NCBI GenBank assembly: GCA_900549545.1
Contig: URPA01000045.1
Span: 1 to 15,266 of the forward strand
DNA: 15,266 nt
Direction of reading: 5' to 3'
From: an uncultured Eubacteriales bacterium
GTDB taxonomy: Bacteria; Bacillota; Clostridia; Oscillospirales; Oscillospiraceae
The position numbers were made by a program, and so were the translations under genes. Below are positions 1 to 5,963 of this stretch, piece by piece (position 1 is the first letter of the stretch; the number at the start of each line of letters is the position of its first letter). The notes under the pieces are model-generated. The model did not search any database. It saw only the letters and a program-made list of their open reading frames with translations, and was not told the origin of the DNA.

Positions 1-533
1 GTCGGCTCGTCAAAGAGCATGACATCCGGCTCCATGGCGAGGGCGCGGACTATCGCGACACGCTGCTTCTGCCCGCCGGAGAGCTGGATGGGGTAAGCAT
101 CCGCCCTGTCCGCAAGGCCGACGCGACCGAGCAGCTCCATGGCCTTACTCTCAGCTGCGGCCTGCTCAACGCCTTTGACCTTGATGGGGGCAATGGTCAT
201 ATTCTGCAAAATAGTCATGTGAGGAAAGAGATTAAAATGCTGGAAAACCATGCCCATCTTCTGGCGGTGCAGGTCGATGTTGAGCTTTTTGCCGTCCTTG
301 TCCTTGGGTTTTGTGATGTCCACACCCTCGAAGATGATTTCACCCTCTGTGGGCATCTCGAGCAGATTCAGCGAGCGCAGGAAGGTGGACTTGCCGCTGC
401 CGGAGGGGCCGATGACGACCATGACGTCGCCCCGGTTGATGTCCACGCTCACACCGTCGAGCGCCTTGATAGCGCCCTTGTTGTAGTATTTCTTGAGGTT
501 TTTGACCTCTATGAGTTTATCGTTTATCGCCAC
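1..533 (-). CDS. Polar amino acid ABC transporter ATP-binding protein (GlnQ/HisP type), 3' end cut by window edge
   Basis: ATPase that powers amino acid import on the cytoplasmic face of the membrane, partner of the permease just upstream. Visible in the translation are Walker A GPSGSGKST (residues about 42-50), a Q-loop region with VFQHFNLFPHMT, the signature LSGGQKQR and the start of Walker B (MLFDEP), where the window ends. About 177 codons are present of a usual 240-250. I chose GTG at 533 because it is in frame, it gives the usual N-terminus (VAINDKLIEVKNLKKYY), and a purine-rich AAAGGAAG lies about 8 nt before it. The ATG at 540 belongs to the permease frame. The start overlaps the permease stop by 17 nt, which implies translational coupling. 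The family call is firm; which amino acid is carried is not visible. Confidence 0.95.
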   Translation of the reverse strand, partial: MAINDKLIEVKNLKKYYNKGAIKALDGVSVDINRGDVMVVIGPSGSGKSTFLRSLNLLEMPTEGEIIFEGVDITKPKDKDGKKLNIDLHRQKMGMVFQHFNLFPHMTILQNMTIAPIKVKGVEQAAAESKAMELLGRVGLADRADAYPIQLSGGQKQRVAIVRALAMEPDVMLFDEP

Positions 534-1218
534 GGCTCATCTTCCTTTCAAAGTGCGCAATAATCTTGCTGGTGGGGAACGTCAGGCAGAAGTAAAGCGC
601 AGTCGCAATTATCAGTGCCTCGCCCATGCGGAAGGTCGCCCCCTTGACCGCGTTGACCGCCGACATGATATCCTGCACGCCGATGGTGTAGCAGATGGCA
701 GACTCTTTGATTATAGTGACAAATTCGTTTGCAATGGCGGGGAGGATGTTTTTTATCGCCTGCGGGAGGACGACAAAGCGCATCGTCTGCCATGAGGAGA
801 GCCCCAGCGAGCGGGCCGCCTCGGTCTGGCCGCCGTCAATGGACTGGATGCCGGAGCGGATGATTTCGGACAGGTACGCGCCGGAGTTGAGGGCCAGAGC
901 CACCACCGCGGGGAAAAACCGGTCAAAGCGGATGAAGCCGAAGAGCTTAAAGTTCGGCAGGACCTTGACCCCATCAAACACGACATAGTAGATGATGAAC
1001 ACCTGCACCACCATAGGCGTTGCGCGGAAGAGCTCAACATAAGCGGTGGAGACCGCCTTGAGGATGCGTGAGCGGCCCATGCGGCACATAGCGATCAGCA
1101 GCGCCAGAATGAAGCCGAACAAAACCGTCAGCGCGGAGAGCGAGATCGTGCAGACGACGCCCTGCAAAAACAGCTTCCAATAGGCAAAGGCTTTTTCAAA
1201 GCCCGCAACAGTTAGCAT
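517..1218 (-). CDS. Polar amino acid ABC transporter permease (HisM/GlnP family)
   Basis: Inner-membrane permease of 233 residues, the usual size for this family. A hydrophobic segment at about residues 18-45 (GVVCTISLSALTVLFGFILA) opens the transmembrane domain. The EAA-type loop that contacts the ATPase is clear: GAYLSEIIRSGIQSIDGGQ followed by TEAARSLGLS and LPQAIKNILPA. ATG at 1218 is preceded by AAGGAG (about 1229-1234). It follows the binding-protein gene after a 74-nt gap holding a hairpin, and overlaps the ATPase start. The three genes form a standard binding protein - permease - ATPase operon read on the minus strand. With a single permease gene the complex is presumably a homodimer. 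Confidence 0.95.
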   Translation of the reverse strand: MLTVAGFEKAFAYWKLFLQGVVCTISLSALTVLFGFILALLIAMCRMGRSRILKAVSTAYVELFRATPMVVQVFIIYYVVFDGVKVLPNFKLFGFIRFDRFFPAVVALALNSGAYLSEIIRSGIQSIDGGQTEAARSLGLSSWQTMRFVVLPQAIKNILPAIANEFVTIIKESAICYTIGVQDIMSAVNAVKGATFRMGEALIIATALYFCLTFPTSKIIAHFERKMSRGDKR

Positions 1219-1238
1219 AATTTTATCTCCTTAACACA

Positions 1239-1272
1239 CGCAAAGCCCTCCGCAGTGGCGGAGGGTTTCGCG
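1239..1272 (-). terminator. Intercistronic hairpin between binding-protein and permease genes
   Basis: CCCTCCGC at 1246-1253 pairs with GCGGAGGG at 1258-1265 around a 4-nt loop. After one mismatch, a further 6 bp pair in minus-strand RNA (one of them G-U). No real U-run follows; the sequence goes straight on to the permease ribosome binding site. It is better read as a partial terminator or RNA-stabilising stem than as a full stop. This arrangement is common in binding-protein operons, where it lets the binding protein be made in excess. Confidence 0.6.
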
Positions 1273-1292
1273 TTAATTACCTTAAACTGATC

Positions 1293-2219
1293 TCAGCCCT
1301 GAGCATCGGGGAGCAGACCCTCGATGATCTCGCCGGTGGAGAGCTCATTGGCCTCGGCAACGGCGCTCTCAAGGAAGCCATCCTCATTGGCGGCGGCGAT
1401 TGCCAGGTTCACAGCGGCCAGCAGAGCCTCATTGCCCTTGGAGATACCGAAAGCGGAACCGGCCTCATCGTAGGGAACATCGTGGATGATCTTGAGCTGG
1501 GGGTAGCTCTTGGCGTAGTTCTCGGCAACAGCGGTCTCGATGAATGCGCCGTCCAGCTTGCCGCCGATAAGCTCGGCAACAATATCAGTGACCTTCACGA
1601 GGGAGATAATGTCAGCATCGGGGGTGTTCTCATTGGCAAGATCCATCTGGATGGAGCCGTTCTGCGCGCCGATGGAGTACTCAGCCTTGTTGGCGTCAGC
1701 CAGAGTGGGGAACAGATCCTCCTTGCCCTCAACAGTGACAAAGGACTGGCCGCCTAAGTAATAAATATCGGAGAAGTCCATAGCGTCCTTACGGCTTTCG
1801 TCGGGAGAGAGGCCGGCAGCGCCGATGTCAACACTCTTCGCGGCCAGCTCATTGAGGACGCCGTCAAAGTCCATGGGGATGATCTCAGCCTCGAGGCCGA
1901 GGAAATCAGCTATGTACTGGGCCATGCCGATATCGAAGCCGGCCATCTGGGGATTGCCGTCAGCGTCGATGGCATAGAACTCATAGGGGGCAAAGTCGGG
2001 GCTGGTGGCAATGGTGAGCTTGCCCTCGGTGACGGTCTGGATGAGGGGCTTGAGCTCATCAATGGTCATGCTGGAATAGTCAACCGCTTCATCAGCGGGG
2101 GCCTCAGACTCTGCGGGAGCCGCGCTCTCAGCGGGGGCGGGAGAGCCGCCGCAGGCGCACAGGGCAAAAACCATGGCCAGAGCAAGAAGCATGCTCATAA
2201 GTTTTTTAAGATTTTTCAT
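1293..2219 (-). CDS. Amino acid ABC transporter substrate-binding lipoprotein (SBP_bac_3 family)
   Basis: Extracellular solute receptor, 308 residues. The N-terminus is a lipoprotein signal: positively charged start, hydrophobic core, then lipobox L20-C21-A22-C23 with Cys23 the predicted lipidated residue. An Ala/Glu/Pro/Ser-rich linker follows. The type II periplasmic binding fold is shown by GKLTIATSPDFAPYEF, AGFDIGMAQYIAD, the segment around VDIGAAGLSPDESRKDAMDFS (its Arg normally binds the substrate carboxylate), and ELIGGKLDGAFIETAVAENY. ATG at 2219 has GAGGAAA a few bases upstream. First gene of the operon; its promoter is at 2278-2306. The ligand cannot be read from sequence alone: polar or basic amino acids are likely, and cystine is possible. 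Confidence 0.94.
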   Translation of the reverse strand: MKNLKKLMSMLLALAMVFALCACGGSPAPAESAAPAESEAPADEAVDYSSMTIDELKPLIQTVTEGKLTIATSPDFAPYEFYAIDADGNPQMAGFDIGMAQYIADFLGLEAEIIPMDFDGVLNELAAKSVDIGAAGLSPDESRKDAMDFSDIYYLGGQSFVTVEGKEDLFPTLADANKAEYSIGAQNGSIQMDLANENTPDADIISLVKVTDIVAELIGGKLDGAFIETAVAENYAKSYPQLKIIHDVPYDEAGSAFGISKGNEALLAAVNLAIAAANEDGFLESAVAEANELSTGEIIEGLLPDAQG

Positions 2220-2277
2220 TTTGCTTTCCTCACAATCAATTAGTTATAATCAACAATTTGTCCCTTGGACGATTGTG

Positions 2278-2306
2278 ATAATAGCACAACAAAAAGTCCC
2301 TGTCAA
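2278..2306 (-). promoter_or_regulatory. Strong housekeeping promoter of the amino acid transporter operon
   Basis: On the minus strand, -35 TTGACA (2301-2306), a 17-bp spacer and -10 TATTAT (2278-2283). The first transcribed base is expected near 2271, giving a 5' leader of about 50 nt, too short for a large riboswitch. Confidence 0.85.
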
Positions 2307-2354
2307 CAGTTTTTTGAAAAAATATTCGAGAAATTTTTGATTTTATTAGTTTTT

Positions 2355-2419
2355 ATTCACTTTTTCATTGAATATTCAATTTCTAATGAATAAATGATGA
2401 ATATTTGCCGTTTTATTCA
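2355..2419. promoter_or_regulatory. AT-rich cluster of TGAAT/ATTCA half-sites, candidate operator
   Basis: The stretch between the zinc permease stop and the amino acid promoter is very AT-rich. It holds six copies of TGAAT or its complement ATTCA, at 2355, 2369, 2374, 2387, 2398 and 2415. These include a perfect 14-bp palindrome ATTGAATATTCAAT (2367-2380) and the pair TGAATAAA/TTTATTCA. Half-sites of this kind resemble ArgR/AhrC boxes, but the spacing is not the classic one. No clear Rho-independent terminator for the zinc operon was found here. Confidence 0.35.
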
Positions 2420-3231
2420 GCCTTATGCAGGCGTTTTGCAAGGCAGGCCACGGCAAAAACGACCAGCTCCGCAAGCACGATGCTCGCCCCGGTGGGCAGC
2501 TCCAGGAAATAGGACGCCATCGCCCCGGCGATAAAGCACAGCACGGACACCACCGCCGAGCAGATGACCACGGCCTTGAAGCTGCGGCACAGGCGCATGG
2601 CCGAAAGGGCCGGGAAGATGATGAGGCTCGATATAAGCAGCGCCCCCATCATGCGCATGCCGAGCACCACCGTTACCGCGGTGAGCACGGCGATAATGGT
2701 GTTATAAAGCTGGGTTTTTGTGCCGGTGGCTTTGGCAAAGGTCTCATCAAAGGTGACAGCGAAGATGCGCGGATAGAGCAGGATAAACATTGCCAGCACC
2801 AAAACACTGAGGATTACGCTCAAGACCGCGTCTGACTGGCTGAGCGAGAGTATACTGCCGAACATGTATGCCGAGAGCTCAGTATTCATGCCCCCGGCAA
2901 GGCTCATGCTGATAACGCCTATCGCCAGCGCTGCGCTGGATATCATAGCAATAGCGGAATCTCCGCTGAGCTTCTCGCTGCGGTTGATGCGTAAAAGCAG
3001 AATAGCGGCGGCGATAACCGTCGGTACAGCGACGGCCAGCGGCGCAAGGCCCAGCGCCGCCGCGACGGCGAGCGCGCCGAAGCCCACGTGGGAAAGCCCG
3101 TCCCCTATCATGGAAAAGCGCTTGAGCACCAGCGACACGCCCAGCAGCGCCGCGCACAGGCTCACGAGGATGCCCACGGCGAAGGCGCGCTGAATAAAAT
3201 GATATGAAAACATGTTGATAATTTCTGCCAT
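2413..3231 (-). CDS. znuB: Zinc/manganese ABC transporter permease (ABC-3 family, ZnuB-like)
   Basis: Membrane permease of 272 residues, the normal length for the ABC-3 family that carries Zn2+, Mn2+ or Fe2+. The family-typical segment DGLSHVGFGALA lies at about residues 43-54. Several long hydrophobic stretches (for example VGILVSLCAALLGVSLVL, VILSVLVLAMFILLYP and ALLISSLIIFPALSAM) predict 7-9 membrane helices. ATG at 3231 lies 3 nt after the ATPase stop, with AGGTGA as its ribosome binding site, so the two are coupled. The histidine-rich binding protein encoded first in the operon points to zinc. Metal choice is inferred from context. Confidence 0.92.
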   Translation of the reverse strand: MAEIINMFSYHFIQRAFAVGILVSLCAALLGVSLVLKRFSMIGDGLSHVGFGALAVAAALGLAPLAVAVPTVIAAAILLLRINRSEKLSGDSAIAMISSAALAIGVISMSLAGGMNTELSAYMFGSILSLSQSDAVLSVILSVLVLAMFILLYPRIFAVTFDETFAKATGTKTQLYNTIIAVLTAVTVVLGMRMMGALLISSLIIFPALSAMRLCRSFKAVVICSAVVSVLCFIAGAMASYFLELPTGASIVLAELVVFAVACLAKRLHKAE

Positions 3232-3234
3232 GGC

Positions 3235-3930
3235 TCACCTCAGAAATCTGCGGGCAACATCGCTCTGCTTATAATCCTGCACCGTGCCGAAAAAGCTGCT
3301 GTCCCTGCCGAGGTGCAGAATGTGCGTTGCGTAGCGCAGGGCGGCCTTGATATCGTGGGACACCATAATAACGGTTATCCTGTCGCAGAGGTTAACGAGC
3401 TTTATGAGGTTATACATCTCCTCGGCGGCGATTGGGTCAAGCCCGGTGACAGGCTCATCGAGCAGCAACATTCTGCCGGTGGCACACAGGGCGCGCGCGA
3501 GCAGCACACGCTGCTGCTGCCCGCCGGAGAGCTCATGGTAGCAGGTTTTTTTTATGCTGTCTATGCTCATGCGCTCCATGTTCATCTCCGCAAGCTCGCG
3601 CTGCTTTGGCCCATAGTGGGCGTGGCGGCCCATGGAGTTTATGCAGCCGGAGAGGACGACCTCCTCCACGCTCGCGGGGAAATCCCGCTGTATCTGGGTC
3701 TGCTGGGGAAGGTAGCCAATCTGGCTGCTCTTCAGGCCCTCGCCAAAGCTGACGGAGCCGCTGTCCGGCGCCTTGAGGCCCAGGAGGGTCTTTATAAGCG
3801 TTGATTTGCCGGAGCCGTTTTCGCCCACAACGCAGAGATAATCCCCCGCGGCAAGGGAGAAATTCACATTCTCCAGCACGTGCTTGCCGTCATAGGAGAC
3901 GCACAGGTCCTTACATTCCAAAATTTTCAT
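3235..3930 (-). CDS. znuC: Zinc/metal ABC transporter ATP-binding protein (ZnuC-like)
   Basis: ATPase of 231 residues. Walker A GENGSGKST is at about 36-44, then a Q-loop (GYLPQQTQIQRDFP, typical of metal ABC ATPases), the signature LSGGQQQR, Walker B MLLLDEP with VTGLDP, and the switch histidine in MVSHD. I chose ATG at 3930, which overlaps the binding-protein stop as TGATG and has GGAGG 10 nt upstream. A GTG at 3936, adding two residues, is possible but lies only 4 nt from that GGAGG. Middle gene of a three-gene metal uptake operon, translationally coupled on both sides. Confidence 0.93.
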   Translation of the reverse strand: MKILECKDLCVSYDGKHVLENVNFSLAAGDYLCVVGENGSGKSTLIKTLLGLKAPDSGSVSFGEGLKSSQIGYLPQQTQIQRDFPASVEEVVLSGCINSMGRHAHYGPKQRELAEMNMERMSIDSIKKTCYHELSGGQQQRVLLARALCATGRMLLLDEPVTGLDPIAAEEMYNLIKLVNLCDRITVIMVSHDIKAALRYATHILHLGRDSSFFGTVQDYKQSDVARRFLR

Positions 3931-4901
3931 CAGCACAGCGCCTCCCTCAGTCGCGCGGCGTTATCCCACATAATGTCAAGATAGCTTATCCCCTGCCGCA
4001 GCTGCTCCGCTGTCACATTGTGGCAGGAGTGAAACAGGAGCTTTTCACAGCCGGTGTCCTCGCAGACGACATCGGCCATCTTCTGGTTTGAAAACTCCAC
4101 ATAGAAAACCACCGGTATATTCTCCTCGCGCACGCGGTCGATAAGAAACGCGACCGTGCGGGCGGAGGGCTCAGAATCATCGGCACAGCCGGGGAAGGCG
4201 GCGTAGTAATCATAGCCGTACTCCTCGGTAAAATAGCGCACGGGGAAGCGGTCGGCGAAGATAAGAGTCTTGAACCTCGCGCTCTGCGCAATGTCCCGAA
4301 ACTCCGCGTCCAGCGCCCCAAGCTCTGCGCTGTATTCGCCAAGTTGATTTACATAATATTCGCCATTCTCCGGGTCGATTTCGCACAGCCGGGCGCATAT
4401 CCGGCGGCAGATCAAAATGGCGTTTGCAGGAGAAGTCCACTCGTGCTCGTCCGGCTCGCCATGCTCCTCATGCTCGTGGTCATGCTCCTCGTGCTCATGG
4501 TCGTGGTCGTGGCCGGTGACCTGCATGCCCTCTTTTATCTCCTCGGTAACGGTTTCAACACAGTCGAGCATCCGCAGGCAGGGAATCTCCCCCTCCTGCC
4601 CCTCAAGCAGGGCCTCAAGCCACTGTTCGCTCTCGCCCCCGTTGCAGACGAGCAGGTCGCAGCTTTGCAGGGTGATGACGTCCTTTGGCGTGGGCTCAAA
4701 GCTGTGCGTCTCCGAGCCGGGGGGCACCAGCAGCGTCACCTTAGCCTTGTCCCCGGCGATGCGGCAGGCAAAGTCATAGGCGGGGAAAACCGTCGTGACT
4801 ATCTCAAGCCCCGCTCCCCCGTTGTCTATGCTGCCCTTCCCGCAGGCGCACAGGCTCAGCGACAGGCATATTATTAGCAAAAACGCAAAAAAACGCTTCA
4901 T
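3930..4901 (-). CDS. znuA: Zinc ABC transporter substrate-binding lipoprotein with histidine-rich loop (ZnuA/AdcA-like)
   Basis: Captures zinc outside the membrane and passes it to the permease. 323 residues from ATG 4901, which I prefer to an in-frame extension reaching 5102. The shorter form starts with a clean lipoprotein signal (lipobox L17-C18-A19-C20) and has GAGGGAG at 4905-4911; the extension would bury that signal. The cluster A-I fold is visible: FPAYDFACRIAG, PPGSETHSFEPTP (His66, metal ligand), a His/Asp/Glu loop at about 131-153 ending DEHEW (His153, second ligand), and FYVEFSNQKMADVV. The usual third His before the ...YF..EYG motif is missing: the segment reads IFADRFPVRYF. The metal is inferred from the His-rich loop and the family. 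Confidence 0.93.
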   Translation of the reverse strand: MKRFFAFLLIICLSLSLCACGKGSIDNGGAGLEIVTTVFPAYDFACRIAGDKAKVTLLVPPGSETHSFEPTPKDVITLQSCDLLVCNGGESEQWLEALLEGQEGEIPCLRMLDCVETVTEEIKEGMQVTGHDHDHEHEEHDHEHEEHGEPDEHEWTSPANAILICRRICARLCEIDPENGEYYVNQLGEYSAELGALDAEFRDIAQSARFKTLIFADRFPVRYFTEEYGYDYYAAFPGCADDSEPSARTVAFLIDRVREENIPVVFYVEFSNQKMADVVCEDTGCEKLLFHSCHNVTAEQLRQGISYLDIMWDNAARLREALC

Positions 4902-5158
4902 ATACTCCCTCAAAACTAAATCAAAGTACATTTTATAATGCTTTAGACTGTATGCAAAGCCTCGCAGAGTTCGCCGCCCGGAGGCGGCGAATAAAATTTC
5001 AATAAGTTTTTGGCGGGGCATGTACCTGCCAAAAACACTTCTCACGGAATGAGCGTCGAAATGTACGCAAGAAGCGTACATTGAGGCGCAAATGAAGTGC
5101 AAACCCTCCCATCGGGCAAAGTCCTTCTGACTTTGTCCGATGACATAAAGTAACTTTT
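4902..5158 (-). other. Structured 5' leader of the zinc operon, four hairpins, function unknown
   Basis: About 250 nt lie between the predicted transcription start and the first gene. Four inverted repeats are visible: arms 5110-5123/5129-5142 (14 bp with one G-T), 5060-5068/5074-5082 (9 bp, core GTACGC), 5006-5014/5028-5036 (GTTTTTGGC/GCCAAAAAC, 9 bp) and 4970-4978/4983-4991 (TTCGCCGCC/GGCGGCGAA, 9 bp, 4-nt loop). None is followed by a convincing U-run in the minus direction. I do not recognise a known riboswitch. It could be a regulatory leader, or an interspersed hairpin repeat that landed in the leader. Confidence 0.6.
5147..5157. promoter_or_regulatory. Small inverted repeat at the zinc operon start site, candidate operator
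   Basis: AAAGT-A-ACTTT lies over the expected transcription start of the zinc operon, directly downstream of its -10 box. That is a typical repressor position, so a metal-responsive regulator is an obvious guess. The sequence does not match a Zur or AdcR consensus I can recall, so this is weak. Confidence 0.25.
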
Positions 5159-5187
5159 ATAATACTCCAATCCTCTCTTTCGGTCAA
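5159..5187 (-). promoter_or_regulatory. Promoter of the zinc uptake operon
   Basis: On the minus strand, -35 TTGACC (5182-5187), a 17-bp spacer and -10 TATTAT (5159-5164). Start expected near 5152. Its -35 box is only 2 bp from that of the divergent LOG-gene promoter. Confidence 0.75.
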
Positions 5188-5189
5188 CA

Positions 5190-5218
5190 TTGACAGAGCG
5201 CTTTTTTGTATTTATAAT
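5190..5218 (+). promoter_or_regulatory. Consensus promoter of the LOG-family gene
   Basis: Perfect -35 TTGACA (5190-5195), 17-bp spacer and perfect -10 TATAAT (5213-5218). Start expected near 5225, leaving a leader of roughly 20-25 nt that carries the GGAGGGG ribosome binding site. Confidence 0.88.
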
Positions 5219-5247
5219 GTAGCAAAAATAAATTTCGGAGGGGCAAT

Positions 5248-5820
5248 ATGAAGATTTGCGTTTTCGGCGCGTCAAGCCGGCTGCTGGAGCAGGAATACTA
5301 TGACGGGGCGTATCAGGTCGGCGCGCTCATCGCCAAAGGCGGGCACAGCCTTGTTTTCGGCGGCGGTGAGGGCGGCATCATGGGCGCCGCGGCCAAGGGC
5401 GCTTTTGATAACGGCGGCGAGATAATCGGCATCTCCCCGAGATATTTTGACAATCCCGGTATGCTCTTCGAGCAGTGCAATGACATGATTTTTACCGATA
5501 CCCTCCGCGAGCGCAAGCAGCTCATGGAGGATATGTGCGACGCGTTTATTGCGCTCCCCGGCGGCATCGGCACCTTTGACGAAACTATCGAGGTCATTGC
5601 CCACAAGGCGCTGGGGCGGCACTGCAAGTCTCTCGTCCTGCTCAACACCAAGGGCTGCTACGAGCCGCTCTGCGCCATGCTCAGAGACGCCGCCGAGCGC
5701 AAGCTCATGGGTAAGGGCGTGCTGGAGCTTTTCGCCCTGTGCTCCAGCCCCGAGGAGGCCGTGGAGCAGGCGCTCACGCCCGACAACCGCCAGCGGAGCA
5801 TTGCTGACTACTGCAAATAA
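5248..5820 (+). CDS. LOG-family protein (TIGR00730; cytokinin riboside 5'-monophosphate phosphoribohydrolase-like)
   Basis: Small Rossmann-fold protein of 190 residues, matching the family length. The hallmark PGGIGTFDE is at 104-112, preceded by the nucleotide-binding region FGGGEGGIMGAAAKGA (about 37-52) and the RERKQLM segment (about 87-93) that carries the conserved Arg-Lys. Characterised members hydrolyse nucleoside 5'-monophosphates to base plus ribose 5-phosphate; in plants they activate cytokinins. In a gut Firmicute the true substrate is unknown and is probably a nucleotide to be recycled. ATG at 5248 follows GGAGGGG. Transcribed alone, divergent from the zinc operon, and closed by a strong terminator. 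Nothing in it suggests a link to zinc beyond the shared promoter region. Confidence 0.92.
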   Translation: MKICVFGASSRLLEQEYYDGAYQVGALIAKGGHSLVFGGGEGGIMGAAAKGAFDNGGEIIGISPRYFDNPGMLFEQCNDMIFTDTLRERKQLMEDMCDAFIALPGGIGTFDETIEVIAHKALGRHCKSLVLLNTKGCYEPLCAMLRDAAERKLMGKGVLELFALCSSPEEAVEQALTPDNRQRSIADYCK

Positions 5821-5827
5821 AGCCAAA

Positions 5828-5863
5828 TCTAACGACGAAGCCCTGCGGGGCTTCGTCGTTAGA
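5828..5863 (+). terminator. Rho-independent terminator after the LOG-family gene
   Basis: A perfect 16-bp stem (5828-5843 with 5848-5863) around the 4-nt loop TGCG is followed by CTTTTATT. It begins 7 nt after the stop codon. Confidence 0.88.
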
Positions 5864-5903
5864 CTTTTATTGAGATTTATTTCAACTCTTTTGCAAGTTT
5901 TTG

Positions 5904-5932
5904 TTGAAGCGGAGCCAAGTTTTTGCTATTAT
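5904..5932 (+). promoter_or_regulatory. Promoter of the recJ - rel - dtd operon
   Basis: -35 TTGAAG (5904-5909), 17-bp spacer, -10 TATTAT (5927-5932); start expected near 5939. A 10-bp direct repeat CAAGTTTTTG (5894-5903 and 5916-5925) overlaps and flanks the -35 box with a 22-bp period. Confidence 0.7.
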
Positions 5933-5963
5933 ATATTAATAAGTAATTTTTGAAGGATAGAGT

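Noticed and set aside
4438..4515. Repetitive CATGCTC/GTGGTC-type tract resembling a microsatellite
   Set aside because: It encodes the His/Asp/Glu-rich metal-binding loop of the zinc-binding protein, a normal family feature.
4902..5102. In-frame N-terminal extension of the zinc-binding protein by 67 residues
   Set aside because: It would place the lipoprotein signal inside the protein, it translates the hairpin-rich leader, and ATG 4901 has its own ribosome binding site.
4999..5275. Short open frames in the leader of the zinc operon that could be leader peptides
   Set aside because: The frames lack ribosome binding sites, some begin upstream of the predicted transcription start, and their content follows from the hairpin sequences.
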